Shown here: piece by piece, positions 1 to 5,194 of the stretch | Layout of the letters: every line of letters begins with the position of its first letter | Numbering within the stretch: the stretch's first letter is position 1 | DNA from: Shinella sp. | Lineage (GTDB): Bacteria > Pseudomonadota > Alphaproteobacteria > Rhizobiales > Rhizobiaceae | NCBI GenBank assembly: GCA_003248775.1 | Contig: QFQX01000098.1 | Span: 1 to 5,295 of the forward strand | Length of the DNA stretch: 5,295 nucleotides | Direction of reading: 5' to 3' | Program-made: the position numbers and the translations under genes | Notes under the pieces: model-generated | The model's input: only the letters and a program-made list of their open reading frames with translations | The model's database searches: none | What the model was told of the DNA's origin: nothing

Positions 1-790
1 CGACGGTCACCAGATGATCGTCGAAATGATAGAGGAACGAGCCGCCGCCGGTCTTCATGTCGAGCGGCCAGCCGAACGAGTGCTGCACCAACCCTTCCCG
101 GAACTTCTCCGGCTTGACCTGCCAGAGTTCCTTGATGCCGATGCCGAATTTCTGCACCGAGCGTCCCTCGGTCAGGTTGAAGCGGGCAAGAAGCTGCTTG
201 GTCAGGCTACCGCGCGCACCCTCGGAAAACACGGTGTATTTCGCCCGAAGCTCCATGCCGGGGGTGAAATCGTCCTTCGGCTCGCCGTCGCGGCCAATCC
301 CCATGTCGCCGGTGGCGATGCCGGCGACCGCGCCGTTGTCGTCATAGAGAACTTCGGTCGCGGCAAAGCCCGGATAGATCTCGACGCCGAGCGCCTCGGC
401 CTGTGCGCCGAGATAGCGGGTGACATTGCCGAGCGAGCCGATGAAGTTGCCGTGATTGTTCATCAGCGGCGGCATCAGCGCGTTTGGAAGCCGCAGCGAC
501 CGGGTGGCGGTCAGCACATGGAAGCGGTCGTCGGTGACTTCGGTGGTGAGCGGCCGGTCTGGATCTTCCCGCCAGTCGGGCAGCAGCGCATCGAGGCCGG
601 AAGGGTCGATCACCGCGCCCGACAGGATATGCGCGCCGACTTCCGAACCCTTTTCCACGACGACGACGGAAATTTCCTCACTGACCTCGGCCGCACGCTG
701 CTTCAGGCGGATCGCGGTGGCAAGACCGGCCGGTCCCGCGCCAACGATCACCACGTCGAAGTCCATGGCCTCCCTGATTGTCTCGCTCAA
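1..790 (-). CDS. Electron transfer flavoprotein-ubiquinone oxidoreductase (ETF-QO), N-terminal half, partial
   Basis: This enzyme oxidises reduced electron transfer flavoprotein, which collects electrons from acyl-CoA and other dehydrogenases, and reduces ubiquinone at the inner membrane. About 263 of the roughly 550 residues usual for the family are visible; the C-terminal part with the 4Fe-4S cluster lies beyond the left edge. Seen in the translation: an FAD-binding Rossmann motif GAGPAG (residues 17-22), the acidic end of the second strand VVVVEKG (42-48), and the family-typical GAHILSGAVIDP (52-63). Further on come PPLMNNHGNFIGSLG, FSEGARGSLTKQL and a window-edge stretch GGSFLYHF. I choose TTG at 790 as start because AAGGAGG (796-802) lies 5 bases upstream and family members usually carry a short leader before the FAD motif. 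The ATG at 766 is in frame, but its purine stretch is only 2 bases away. It is divergent from the TetR gene. Identity is secure; the start is moderately so. Confidence 0.95.
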   Translation of the reverse strand, partial: MSETIREAMDFDVVIVGAGPAGLATAIRLKQRAAEVSEEISVVVVEKGSEVGAHILSGAVIDPSGLDALLPDWREDPDRPLTTEVTDDRFHVLTATRSLRLPNALMPPLMNNHGNFIGSLGNVTRYLGAQAEALGVEIYPGFAATEVLYDDNGAVAGIATGDMGIGRDGEPKDDFTPGMELRAKYTVFSEGARGSLTKQLLARFNLTEGRSVQKFGIGIKELWQVKPEKFREGLVQHSFGWPLDMKTGGGSFLYHFDDHLVTV

Positions 791-795
791 CCTTT

Positions 796-802
796 CCTCC
801 TT
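796..802 (-). promoter_or_regulatory. Ribosome binding site deciding the TTG start of ETF-QO
   Basis: AAGGAGG on the minus strand, a full match to the anti-Shine-Dalgarno core, ends 5 bases before an in-frame TTG at 790. The competing ATG at 766 has AGGGAGG only 2 bases ahead, too close to work well. Confidence 0.65.
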
Positions 803-812
803 CAGTTGATAG

Positions 813-826
813 TGGTATATGTACCA
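813..826. promoter_or_regulatory. Palindrome overlapping the ETF-QO -10 box, candidate operator
   Basis: TGGTA-TATG-TACCA is an inverted repeat with perfect 5-base arms. It covers the candidate -10 hexamer of the ETF-QO promoter, where a bound repressor would block RNA polymerase. The TetR-family gene that starts at 1158 in the opposite direction is the obvious candidate regulator, but no direct evidence ties them. The arms are short, so chance is possible. Confidence 0.35.
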
Positions 827-847
827 AACGATTGTTACAGTTCGCAA
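818..847 (-). promoter_or_regulatory. Candidate promoter of the ETF-QO gene
   Basis: On the minus strand, TTGCGA (842-847) and TACATA (818-823) are separated by 18 bases. They resemble sigma-70 -35 and -10 hexamers and would start transcription near 811, leaving a leader of about 20 bases that includes the ribosome binding site. The assignment rests on motif resemblance and position only. Confidence 0.35.
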
Positions 848-983
848 GTGCAAAATTTTTATGGCGTGTGCGAAGTCGTGGAGAGTGGGCGGCGCGGGGA
901 TTTGGGGAAACGGACTGTTTGTCTTGCCAGGCTTCTGGTTCCTGATGAGCAGGGTAATCGCATATGGGAGGTGCGGCATACCT

Positions 984-1031
984 AACCCTCCCCCTTGGGG
1001 GAGGGGTCCGCAGGACGCAGGCGGGAGGGTT
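984..1031. repeat. GC-rich intergenic palindromic element with two alternative stems
   Basis: CCCTCCCCC (986-994) and GGGGGAGGG (997-1005) are perfect complements with 2 bases between them, forming a tight hairpin. AACCCTCCC (984-992) can instead pair perfectly with GGGAGGGTT (1023-1031), enclosing a small GTCC-GCA-GGAC hairpin (1006-1016). The two folds exclude each other. The sequence resembles the CCCTCCCC...GGGGAGGG intergenic repeats common in rhizobial genomes (recollection, not a search). It sits between divergent genes, so it does not end either of them, although TTTT follows the outer stem in the plus direction. The rest of 827-1157 shows no gene; its open frames lack ribosome binding sites. 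Confidence 0.6.
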
Positions 1032-1157
1032 TTGATGCGGAGCGAAGCCCCCCAAGCGCACAGCTTCTGACGTACCCCGGATTCCGTTGTCGCCGGAAAT
1101 GCTCTATGAGCGTTGGAAAGATTGCAGCGATATGACGAAAGAACGCCGGGAGAGGCA

Positions 1158-1790
1158 ATGACGGTAGGGGACAGCCGTGAAATGACGAGTGCTGCAAAAA
1201 GCACGCTTGCAGGCGCATTGCAGGACAGCGGGCTGAGCGATCGCCACCGCGATATTCTCGATGCCGCCGCCGCCCTCTTTGCCGAGCGCGGCTATGCGGC
1301 GACCTCGGTACGCGACATCGGCGAGCGGGTGGGGCTGCTCGGCGGCTCGCTTTATCACTACATCAAGTCGAAGGAAGCACTGTTCGTCCGCATCCACGAC
1401 ATCGCCCTGCAGGTGGCGGAAGACCGCATCCGCGCTGCCATCGCGCCGCTTTCCGATCCGTGGGCGCGGCTGGAGGCGGCCTGCGTCACCATGATGGAGA
1501 TCCAGCTCGATCCCAATTCGCTGACCATGCCGCTGATGAACGATTTCGCCTCGGCTCCGGCGGAGATCCGCGAACGGCTGGTCGAAAAACGCGATGCCTT
1601 CGAACAGGTATTCCGCGACCTGATCGCCGCCCTGCCGCTCGACCCGGCACTTGATCGTGGTGTCTATCGTCTGCTGCTCCTGACCTTGCTCAACAACGTT
1701 TCCGGCTGGTATCGCCCCGGCCGCATGACCCCCGACGAACTCGGCCGCCAGATCCTCCGCATCTTCCGGCACGAGGCGGAGAGGGAATAG
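1158..1790 (+). CDS. TetR/AcrR-family transcriptional regulator
   Basis: A 210-residue DNA-binding regulator of the usual TetR size. The N-terminal domain (about residues 28-75) is typical: HRDILDAAAALFAERGYAATS followed by the helix-turn-helix VRDIGERVGLLGGSLYHYIKSK (51-72). The C-terminal ligand and dimerisation part includes NNVSGWYRPGRMTPDELGRQI (about 179-199). This resembles the WYRPGG-type C-terminus of TetR regulators linked to acyl-CoA and beta-oxidation genes, such as the KstR2 group (family knowledge, not a search). The ATG at 1158 is chosen because GGAG (1149-1152) lies 5 bases upstream. In-frame alternatives at 1113 (TTG) and 1182 (ATG) have poorer signals. It is divergent from ETF-QO with 367 bases between, and followed after 9 bases by a small membrane protein gene, probably in one transcript. 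Family is certain; ligand and targets are unknown. Confidence 0.93.
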   Translation: MTVGDSREMTSAAKSTLAGALQDSGLSDRHRDILDAAAALFAERGYAATSVRDIGERVGLLGGSLYHYIKSKEALFVRIHDIALQVAEDRIRAAIAPLSDPWARLEAACVTMMEIQLDPNSLTMPLMNDFASAPAEIRERLVEKRDAFEQVFRDLIAALPLDPALDRGVYRLLLLTLLNNVSGWYRPGRMTPDELGRQILRIFRHEAERE

Positions 1791-1799
1791 GGGCGTAGA

Positions 1800-2231
1800 A
1801 TGATCAGCAAGACGCTTCGGCTTGTGGTTGCCGCGCTCGCGATCGTCGGGTTCTTCAATGTTGTGATCTGGGCTAATCAGCGTTTCAACCGGGAAGAGCC
1901 GGAATATGTTTCCGCCCTGCCTTCGCCTGACGGAAAGTACAAGGCCGTGCTGGCGACATGGGCCGGAGGTGGCGGCATTTCTCCCTATTGCCACGAACGG
2001 CTCACGGTGGTTTCGGCCAAAGCTTCGCAGGAGGAGATGATTTCAGGCGATAACATGGTGTTTGAAAGTGAGTGCATGACCGGCGGCTCTCCTTCCATAA
2101 CATGGGAGGGCAATGAAGCCTTGCAGGTGGGGCTTGCTGTTTCGGAGGGTCAGATAGAGCCCTCCACCATAAAGCTGCGTCGCAAGGATACGTCGGGCCG
2201 TATCGCCATAGGATTCGAAATCCTGCGATAA
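1800..2231 (+). CDS. Hypothetical membrane-anchored protein, 143 residues
   Basis: I do not recognise a characterised family. The protein begins with a short positive stretch and one hydrophobic segment (about residues 7-25, LRLVVAALAIVGFFNVVIWA), which looks like an uncleaved signal anchor. The rest would then lie in the periplasm. The soluble part opens with SALPSPDGKYKAVL (38-51), a motif seen at the start of many small bacterial beta-rich domains of unknown role. It contains two cysteines (64 in SPYCHE and 92 in ESECMTGG) that could form a disulfide. The ATG at 1800 follows the stop of the TetR gene by 9 bases, with AGGGGC (1789-1794) as a modest ribosome binding site, so the two are probably cotranscribed. 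The close spacing and even codon use support a real gene. Function is unknown. Confidence 0.75.
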   Translation: MISKTLRLVVAALAIVGFFNVVIWANQRFNREEPEYVSALPSPDGKYKAVLATWAGGGGISPYCHERLTVVSAKASQEEMISGDNMVFESECMTGGSPSITWEGNEALQVGLAVSEGQIEPSTIKLRRKDTSGRIAIGFEILR

Positions 2232-2300
2232 CAGGCGCGCTAGATAAAACGGCAATTCCGAGCCTTCTGCCTCATCCCGCAACCTACACGACCACAACCG

Positions 2301-2780
2301 TCAGCCGCGCCGCGCGGCCTCGATGGCGGCGACGTCGATCTTCTTCATCGTCATCATTGCCGCGAAGGCCCGCTTTGCCTCGTCGCCGCCGGCTGCCATC
2401 GCCTCCAGCAATGTGCGCGGGGTGATCTGCCATGAAATGCCCCATCTGTCCTTGCACCAGCCGCATTCGCTTTCCTGCCCGCCATTGCCGACGATGGCGT
2501 TCCAGTAGCGGTCGGTTTCCGCCTGATCTTCAGTCGCGATCTGGAAGGAAAAGGCTTCGTTGTGCTTGAAGACGGGACCACCGTTGAGACCGACACAGGG
2601 AATGCCCGCGACGGTGAACTCGACCAGCAGCACATCGCCTTCCTTGCCGGAGGGATAGTCGCCCGGCGCGCGATACAGCTTGCCGACGACGCTGTTGGGG
2701 AACGTCATCGCGTAAAAGCGGGCCGCAGCCTCGGCATCCTTATCGTACCAGACGCAGATCGTGTTCTTGGCAATCGTCAT
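2301..2780 (-). CDS. VOC-superfamily protein, PhnB-like (historically '3-demethylubiquinone-9 3-methyltransferase' domain)
   Basis: A 159-residue protein of the vicinal oxygen chelate fold, PhnB-like group. Visible signs are CVWYDKDAEAAARFYAMTFPNS (residues 9-30), the typical first beta-alpha unit, and GIPCVGLNGGPVFKHNEAFSF (59-79). The late segment GWCKDRWGISWQITPRTLLEAM (107-128) is also typical. The methyltransferase name attached to this Pfam family is an old misnomer; most members have no proven reaction, so none is assigned. The ATG at 2780 has AGGGAGG (2788-2794) 7 bases upstream. The gene converges on the plus-strand hypothetical gene, with 69 bases between (2232-2300) where I see no strong terminator. 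It lies 48 bases downstream of a small same-strand gene and may share its transcript. Confidence 0.92.
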   Translation of the reverse strand: MTIAKNTICVWYDKDAEAAARFYAMTFPNSVVGKLYRAPGDYPSGKEGDVLLVEFTVAGIPCVGLNGGPVFKHNEAFSFQIATEDQAETDRYWNAIVGNGGQESECGWCKDRWGISWQITPRTLLEAMAAGGDEAKRAFAAMMTMKKIDVAAIEAARRG

Positions 2781-2828
2781 GGCTTGTCCTCCCTTTCTTG
2801 TGGTGTGCTAAGCCAGTGTCGACCGGGA

Positions 2829-3029
2829 TTAGCGTTCGTGACGCGTTGTCGGTGCCGGTCTGAGGTGATGGCTCGGTTCCGTCATCTCCTGTCGCTTTGC
2901 GCCGCCGGTGACCCTCGATGCTTCACGTCGCTGGTCCGCTCGCCGGATCGCCCGGATGCTGGTCGCCTCGTCGATGAGATCGGTCAGTTCCTTCTCTGAA
3001 AGGCCCGAAAGCTCAAAGGTTCTGCCCAT
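2829..3029 (-). CDS. Small protein of unknown function, 66 residues
   Basis: I do not recognise this protein. The first 25 residues, with FELSGLSEKELTDLIDEA (5-22), look like one amphipathic helix. They are followed by a basic stretch rich in Arg (IRAIRRADQRREASR, 25-39) and a low-complexity, probably disordered tail rich in Pro, His, Thr and Arg. The translation signal is what argues for a real gene: AAGGAG (3036-3041) sits exactly 6 bases before the ATG at 3029. No membrane segment is visible. The basic middle could contact nucleic acid, but that is only a possibility. It lies 48 bases upstream of the VOC gene on the same strand, so the two may form an operon. It ends well before the VOC start, so it is not a leader peptide in the strict sense. 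Confidence 0.6.
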   Translation of the reverse strand: MGRTFELSGLSEKELTDLIDEATSIRAIRRADQRREASRVTGGAKRQEMTEPSHHLRPAPTTRHER

Positions 3030-3035
3030 GATGCA

Positions 3036-3041
3036 CTCCTT
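3036..3041 (-). promoter_or_regulatory. Ribosome binding site of the 66-residue gene
   Basis: AAGGAG on the minus strand with a 6-base spacer to ATG at 3029. This near-ideal signal is the main reason to accept the small gene as real. Confidence 0.65.
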
Positions 3042-3049
3042 CTGCAGTT

Positions 3050-3079
3050 TCTATGCAGGGGGTAACGCAGCAGCCGCAA
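3050..3079 (-). promoter_or_regulatory. Candidate promoter of the 66-residue gene
   Basis: On the minus strand, TTGCGG (3074-3079) and CATAGA (3050-3055) lie 18 bases apart and resemble sigma-70 hexamers. Transcription would start about 15 bases before the AAGGAG ribosome binding site begins to be needed. Support is by motif only. Confidence 0.3.
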
Positions 3080-3089
3080 AAACGTGCCG

Positions 3090-3105
3090 TGAAAATATCA
3101 TTTCA
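3090..3105. promoter_or_regulatory. Imperfect AT-rich palindrome upstream of the 66-residue gene
   Basis: TGAAA-ATATCA-TTTCA has 5-base perfect arms and lies just upstream of the candidate -35 box at 3074-3079, where activators often bind. It may be a regulator site or chance. Confidence 0.2.
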
Positions 3106-3142
3106 GGTGTCCGATCCGCGCCTATCTTTCGAGCGGGAACGC

Positions 3143-3176
3143 AAACACCGGCCGCGGTTTCCCTCGAGCCGGTGTC
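3143..3176 (-). terminator. Probable intrinsic terminator of the TadG-like gene
   Basis: ACACCGGC (3145-3152) and GCCGGTGT (3168-3175) form a perfect 8-base stem with a 15-base loop, extendable by one G-U pair. Read on the minus strand the stem ends in TGTTT, a short T run. It begins 34 bases after the stop codon of the TadG-like gene, the expected place. The T run is weak, so termination may be partial. Confidence 0.5.
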
Positions 3177-3209
3177 CTCGTCATTGCTTGTCGAGATGTG
3201 CAGGTCGTC

Positions 3210-4466
3210 TCAGTTGACGAGGCGCACTGCAGTCGAGGTGCCGCTGGTCGGACCCTCGCCGTCATAAGGCTCGATCTTCCAGTTGGCGGAGTTCATGATC
3301 ATCGTGTTGACCACCAGCGAGATCTTGCTGGTCTGGTTTGTGGTCGAGTTGTAGGTCACGTCGCGGTTCGGCAGGTGAATGATGCCGGTCAGCGTCTCGC
3401 CCTTCGAACCGTTGAAGACGTATTGCTGCTTGTTGGCATTGTTGGAGGCATCCGAGGTCTTCTCGAACATCAGGATGCCGGCATAGGTGCCGCTGGTCGG
3501 AGCCGACGCGGTAAACGTCAGGCCGCCGTTTGCGCGGATCTCGCTGTTGACGTCCGGGAAGTAGAAGGTCACGCCTTCGGCCTTCACGGTCGCGCCGGAG
3601 TTGATGATCATCCGGCCCTTGATGATATGCAGGCCCGGCTTGAAGGTGATGGTCGGGCTGCCGTTGAAGGTCGTGGCACAGTGAACGCCCGGATTGAGCG
3701 AGATCGTCTGGCCGTCCATCGTGCCCTGCGTGGTGCAGGTGGAGGAAACCGTCGGCTCCGTCAGCTTGCCCGCATAGGGGTCGTCCTCGGCGTCGCAACC
3801 CGTCTTGAGGTTGGTCAGCGTGCCGCCGTTCTTGATGTAGTTCGTGCCCTTCACGCAGAACTGGGCGGTATCGACGGTCGAGCCGCTGTTCATGATGAAG
3901 GCGGGCGATGACGTTGAATGAACGTTCACCTTGCAGGCCTCGGACTTCACATTGGCGCCGGAATTGATCAGCACTGCCTGGCTGCTATTGCCGAGCGCAT
4001 AGATGCAGCCGTCGCCATTGCCGGAACCTTCCGCGGCAATAGCTGTGGAGGTTATGGTGACCGGAAGTGTGCTGATGCCGATGATGCCGAGGAAGGAAGT
4101 CTTGACCGGTGCCTTGTAGGTGCCGGACAGGCTGCCGTCGGAATTGCTGGCAAGCGTGAGGGAACGCTGGGAAATCTCTTCTTCTTCAAGCTCTCCCTCG
4201 CTGTCGAGGTTGTTCATGAAGGAGGAAGCGAGCTTCATGCGCTTCTCCTCGCCGCTTTCCTGCACCGCGGCCAGCATGGCGCCGTCCAGCTTGCCTTGCA
4301 GGCGGGTCTTTTCGGCCATGGCCGCCGCAACGTCGATGGCGCCGCCCGCTGCCACCAGAAGAACGGGCGCAAGCAAAGCCGTGATCATGCCGAAGTTGCC
4401 CAGCCGGTCATGACACAGATTTTCGAGATGGCGGGCGGCAACAACTGCCGTTTTCCTGTTGAACAT
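3210..4466 (-). CDS. TadG-like membrane-anchored protein with repetitive secreted domain
   Basis: A 418-residue protein of the TadE/TadG (Flp pilus-associated) type. The N-terminus has HDRLGNFGMITALLAPVLL (about residues 19-37), and the membrane segment (26-50) ends in GGAIDVAAAMAEKTRLQGKLD. This is the hallmark anchor of TadG proteins, followed by the helix that packs against it. An acidic run (ELEEEE, 92-97) follows. The exported part carries Asn-Ser/Gly-Gly turns at 168, 193, 213, 289 and 313 (NSGANV, NSGSTV, NGGTL, NSGATV, NGGLT) at mostly 20-25-residue spacing, which suggests a beta-solenoid. Six cysteines (154, 178, 204, 224, 244, 263) may form disulfides. No von Willebrand A domain is visible. 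I choose ATG 4466 over the in-frame ATG at 4580. The 38 extra codons use rare AGA, AGG and TTA, have no ribosome binding site, and abut a repeat. No other tad genes are in view. Role is uncertain: pilus-associated or surface protein. Confidence 0.82.
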   Translation of the reverse strand: MFNRKTAVVAARHLENLCHDRLGNFGMITALLAPVLLVAAGGAIDVAAAMAEKTRLQGKLDGAMLAAVQESGEEKRMKLASSFMNNLDSEGELEEEEISQRSLTLASNSDGSLSGTYKAPVKTSFLGIIGISTLPVTITSTAIAAEGSGNGDGCIYALGNSSQAVLINSGANVKSEACKVNVHSTSSPAFIMNSGSTVDTAQFCVKGTNYIKNGGTLTNLKTGCDAEDDPYAGKLTEPTVSSTCTTQGTMDGQTISLNPGVHCATTFNGSPTITFKPGLHIIKGRMIINSGATVKAEGVTFYFPDVNSEIRANGGLTFTASAPTSGTYAGILMFEKTSDASNNANKQQYVFNGSKGETLTGIIHLPNRDVTYNSTTNQTSKISLVVNTMIMNSANWKIEPYDGEGPTSGTSTAVRLVN

Positions 4467-4585
4467 TGTCTGGCTCGCAAGTTTAGCTACTGAAACACCG
4501 GGGGTGATAACGGCGGGCCTTGAAGTTCCGCTGAACGGAATTGCTAAAATCCTATCTTTTCTCTCGATTGCCGATGTCATGTGAG

Positions 4586-4693
4586 CTAAAGCATGTCGCG
4601 CAAAAGTGTGCAGCGGTTTTGCGACAACGACACGCGTAAAAACAAAGGCCTAAAGCGTGAAAAGCGAATCTGAAAGATCGCGACACGCTTTAG
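4586..4693. repeat. 108-bp RIME-like rhizobial intergenic repeat with terminal inverted repeats
   Basis: The element begins CTAAAGCATGTCGCG (4586-4600) and ends with the inverse CGCGACACGCTTTAG (4679-4693), terminal inverted repeats matching at 14 of 15 bases. It holds two palindromes. The left one pairs CGCAAAA (4599-4605) with TTTTGCG (4617-4623) and GCATGTCG (4591-4598) with CGACACGC (4628-4635, one mismatch). The right one pairs CTAAAGCGTG (4650-4659) with CACGCTTTAG (4684-4693) perfectly, with an inner ATC/GAT and GCG/CGC stem. The 108-base length and two large palindromes match what I recall of Rhizobium-specific intergenic mosaic elements (RIME1). I see no clear target-site duplication in the flanks. 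It lies between the divergent TadG-like and DUF1491 genes and encodes nothing. Confidence 0.8.
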
Positions 4694-4785
4694 TGCAGGT
4701 TTTGCCGCATCATGCGTCATGTTTGCCGCGCGTCGCCGATGCCGCTCGCGCATCCGCCAAACATCGTTTTCCGGGACTTTCCGTC

Positions 4786-5139
4786 ATGCGCCTTCGCTCC
4801 GATATCTTCGTCTCAGCGCTGCTGCGCCGCGTTTTTTCGGCCGGAGGTTTCGCCGCCGTGGTCTCGAAAGGCGTGGAGGAGGCAGGCGCCATCTTCGTCC
4901 GTCAACGCTTCCGTGACGGGCTTGAAACGCTGTACGGGCCGGCCCCGCAGGCGCTCGTTTCGCAGGAGGATCGCGACAGCCGCCTGTTCGAGATCAGGCT
5001 GGAAAAGGCGGAAGCCGATGCGGTCGACGAGATGCTGGGGCGCGAATGCCGCTGGGACCCGGATTGCTGGGTGGTGGAGCTTGAAACCGAAGAGATCGGC
5101 GATCTCCTGCCGATGGCAGATGCCAGGGGATCGGACTGA
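4786..5139 (+). CDS. DUF1491 family protein
   Basis: A 117-residue protein that I recognise as the alphaproteobacterial DUF1491 family, whose function is unknown. Its start MRLRSDIFVSALLRRVF is the usual N-terminus, followed by GGFAAVVSKGVEEAGAIFV (20-38) and the typical C-terminal RECRWDPDCWVVELE (86-100). It has no signal peptide or membrane segment, so it should be cytoplasmic. The ATG at 4786 is preferred to an in-frame ATG at 4657, because the extra 43 codons would run through the RIME-like repeat and family members are about 110 residues long. The ribosome binding site is poor (GGGA at 4773-4776). The gene is divergent from the TadG-like gene and converges on the IS110 transposase end. 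The 92 bases before it (4694-4785) show only a short direct repeat, TTTGCCGC (4701-4708 and 4722-4729), and no clear promoter. Confidence 0.9.
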   Translation: MRLRSDIFVSALLRRVFSAGGFAAVVSKGVEEAGAIFVRQRFRDGLETLYGPAPQALVSQEDRDSRLFEIRLEKAEADAVDEMLGRECRWDPDCWVVELETEEIGDLLPMADARGSD

Positions 5140-5143
5140 AAGG

Positions 5144-5192
5144 CGGATACCCCGGGTTCCGTCTTGCAGTTGGCTGTTAAAGTATCCGTTTT
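5144..5192 (+). terminator. Possible intrinsic terminator after DUF1491
   Basis: CGGATAC (5144-5150) and GTATCCG (5182-5188) are perfect complements, followed by TTTT (5189-5192), just after the DUF1491 stop at 5139. The 31-base loop is long for a terminator. The same bases may instead belong to the right end of the neighbouring IS110 element. Confidence 0.35.
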
Positions 5193-5194
5193 GA

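Noticed and set aside
14..985. Plus-strand open frame of 323 codons
   Set aside because: It is antisense to the clear ETF-QO coding frame, has no ribosome binding site and its translation is an Arg/Gly/Ala-rich shadow without family motifs.
1082..1098. TTCCG-N7-CGGAA inverted repeat before the TetR gene as an autoregulatory operator
   Set aside because: The arms are only 5 bases of common GC-rich sequence and no promoter hexamers could be placed around it with normal spacing.
1104..1994. Minus-strand open frame of 296 codons
   Set aside because: It runs antisense through both the TetR gene and the next gene; long shadow frames are expected opposite GC-rich genes.
2232..2300. Terminator between the converging hypothetical and VOC genes
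   Set aside because: Only a 4-base CCTG/CAGG pairing at the gene end was found, with no T run; not enough to call.
3198..3911. Plus-strand open frame of 237 codons
   Set aside because: It is antisense to the TadG-like gene, and its composition is that of a complement-strand shadow.
4657..4785. N-terminal extension of the DUF1491 gene from the ATG at 4657
   Set aside because: The extension would be translated from the RIME-like repeat, has no good ribosome binding site and exceeds the usual family length.
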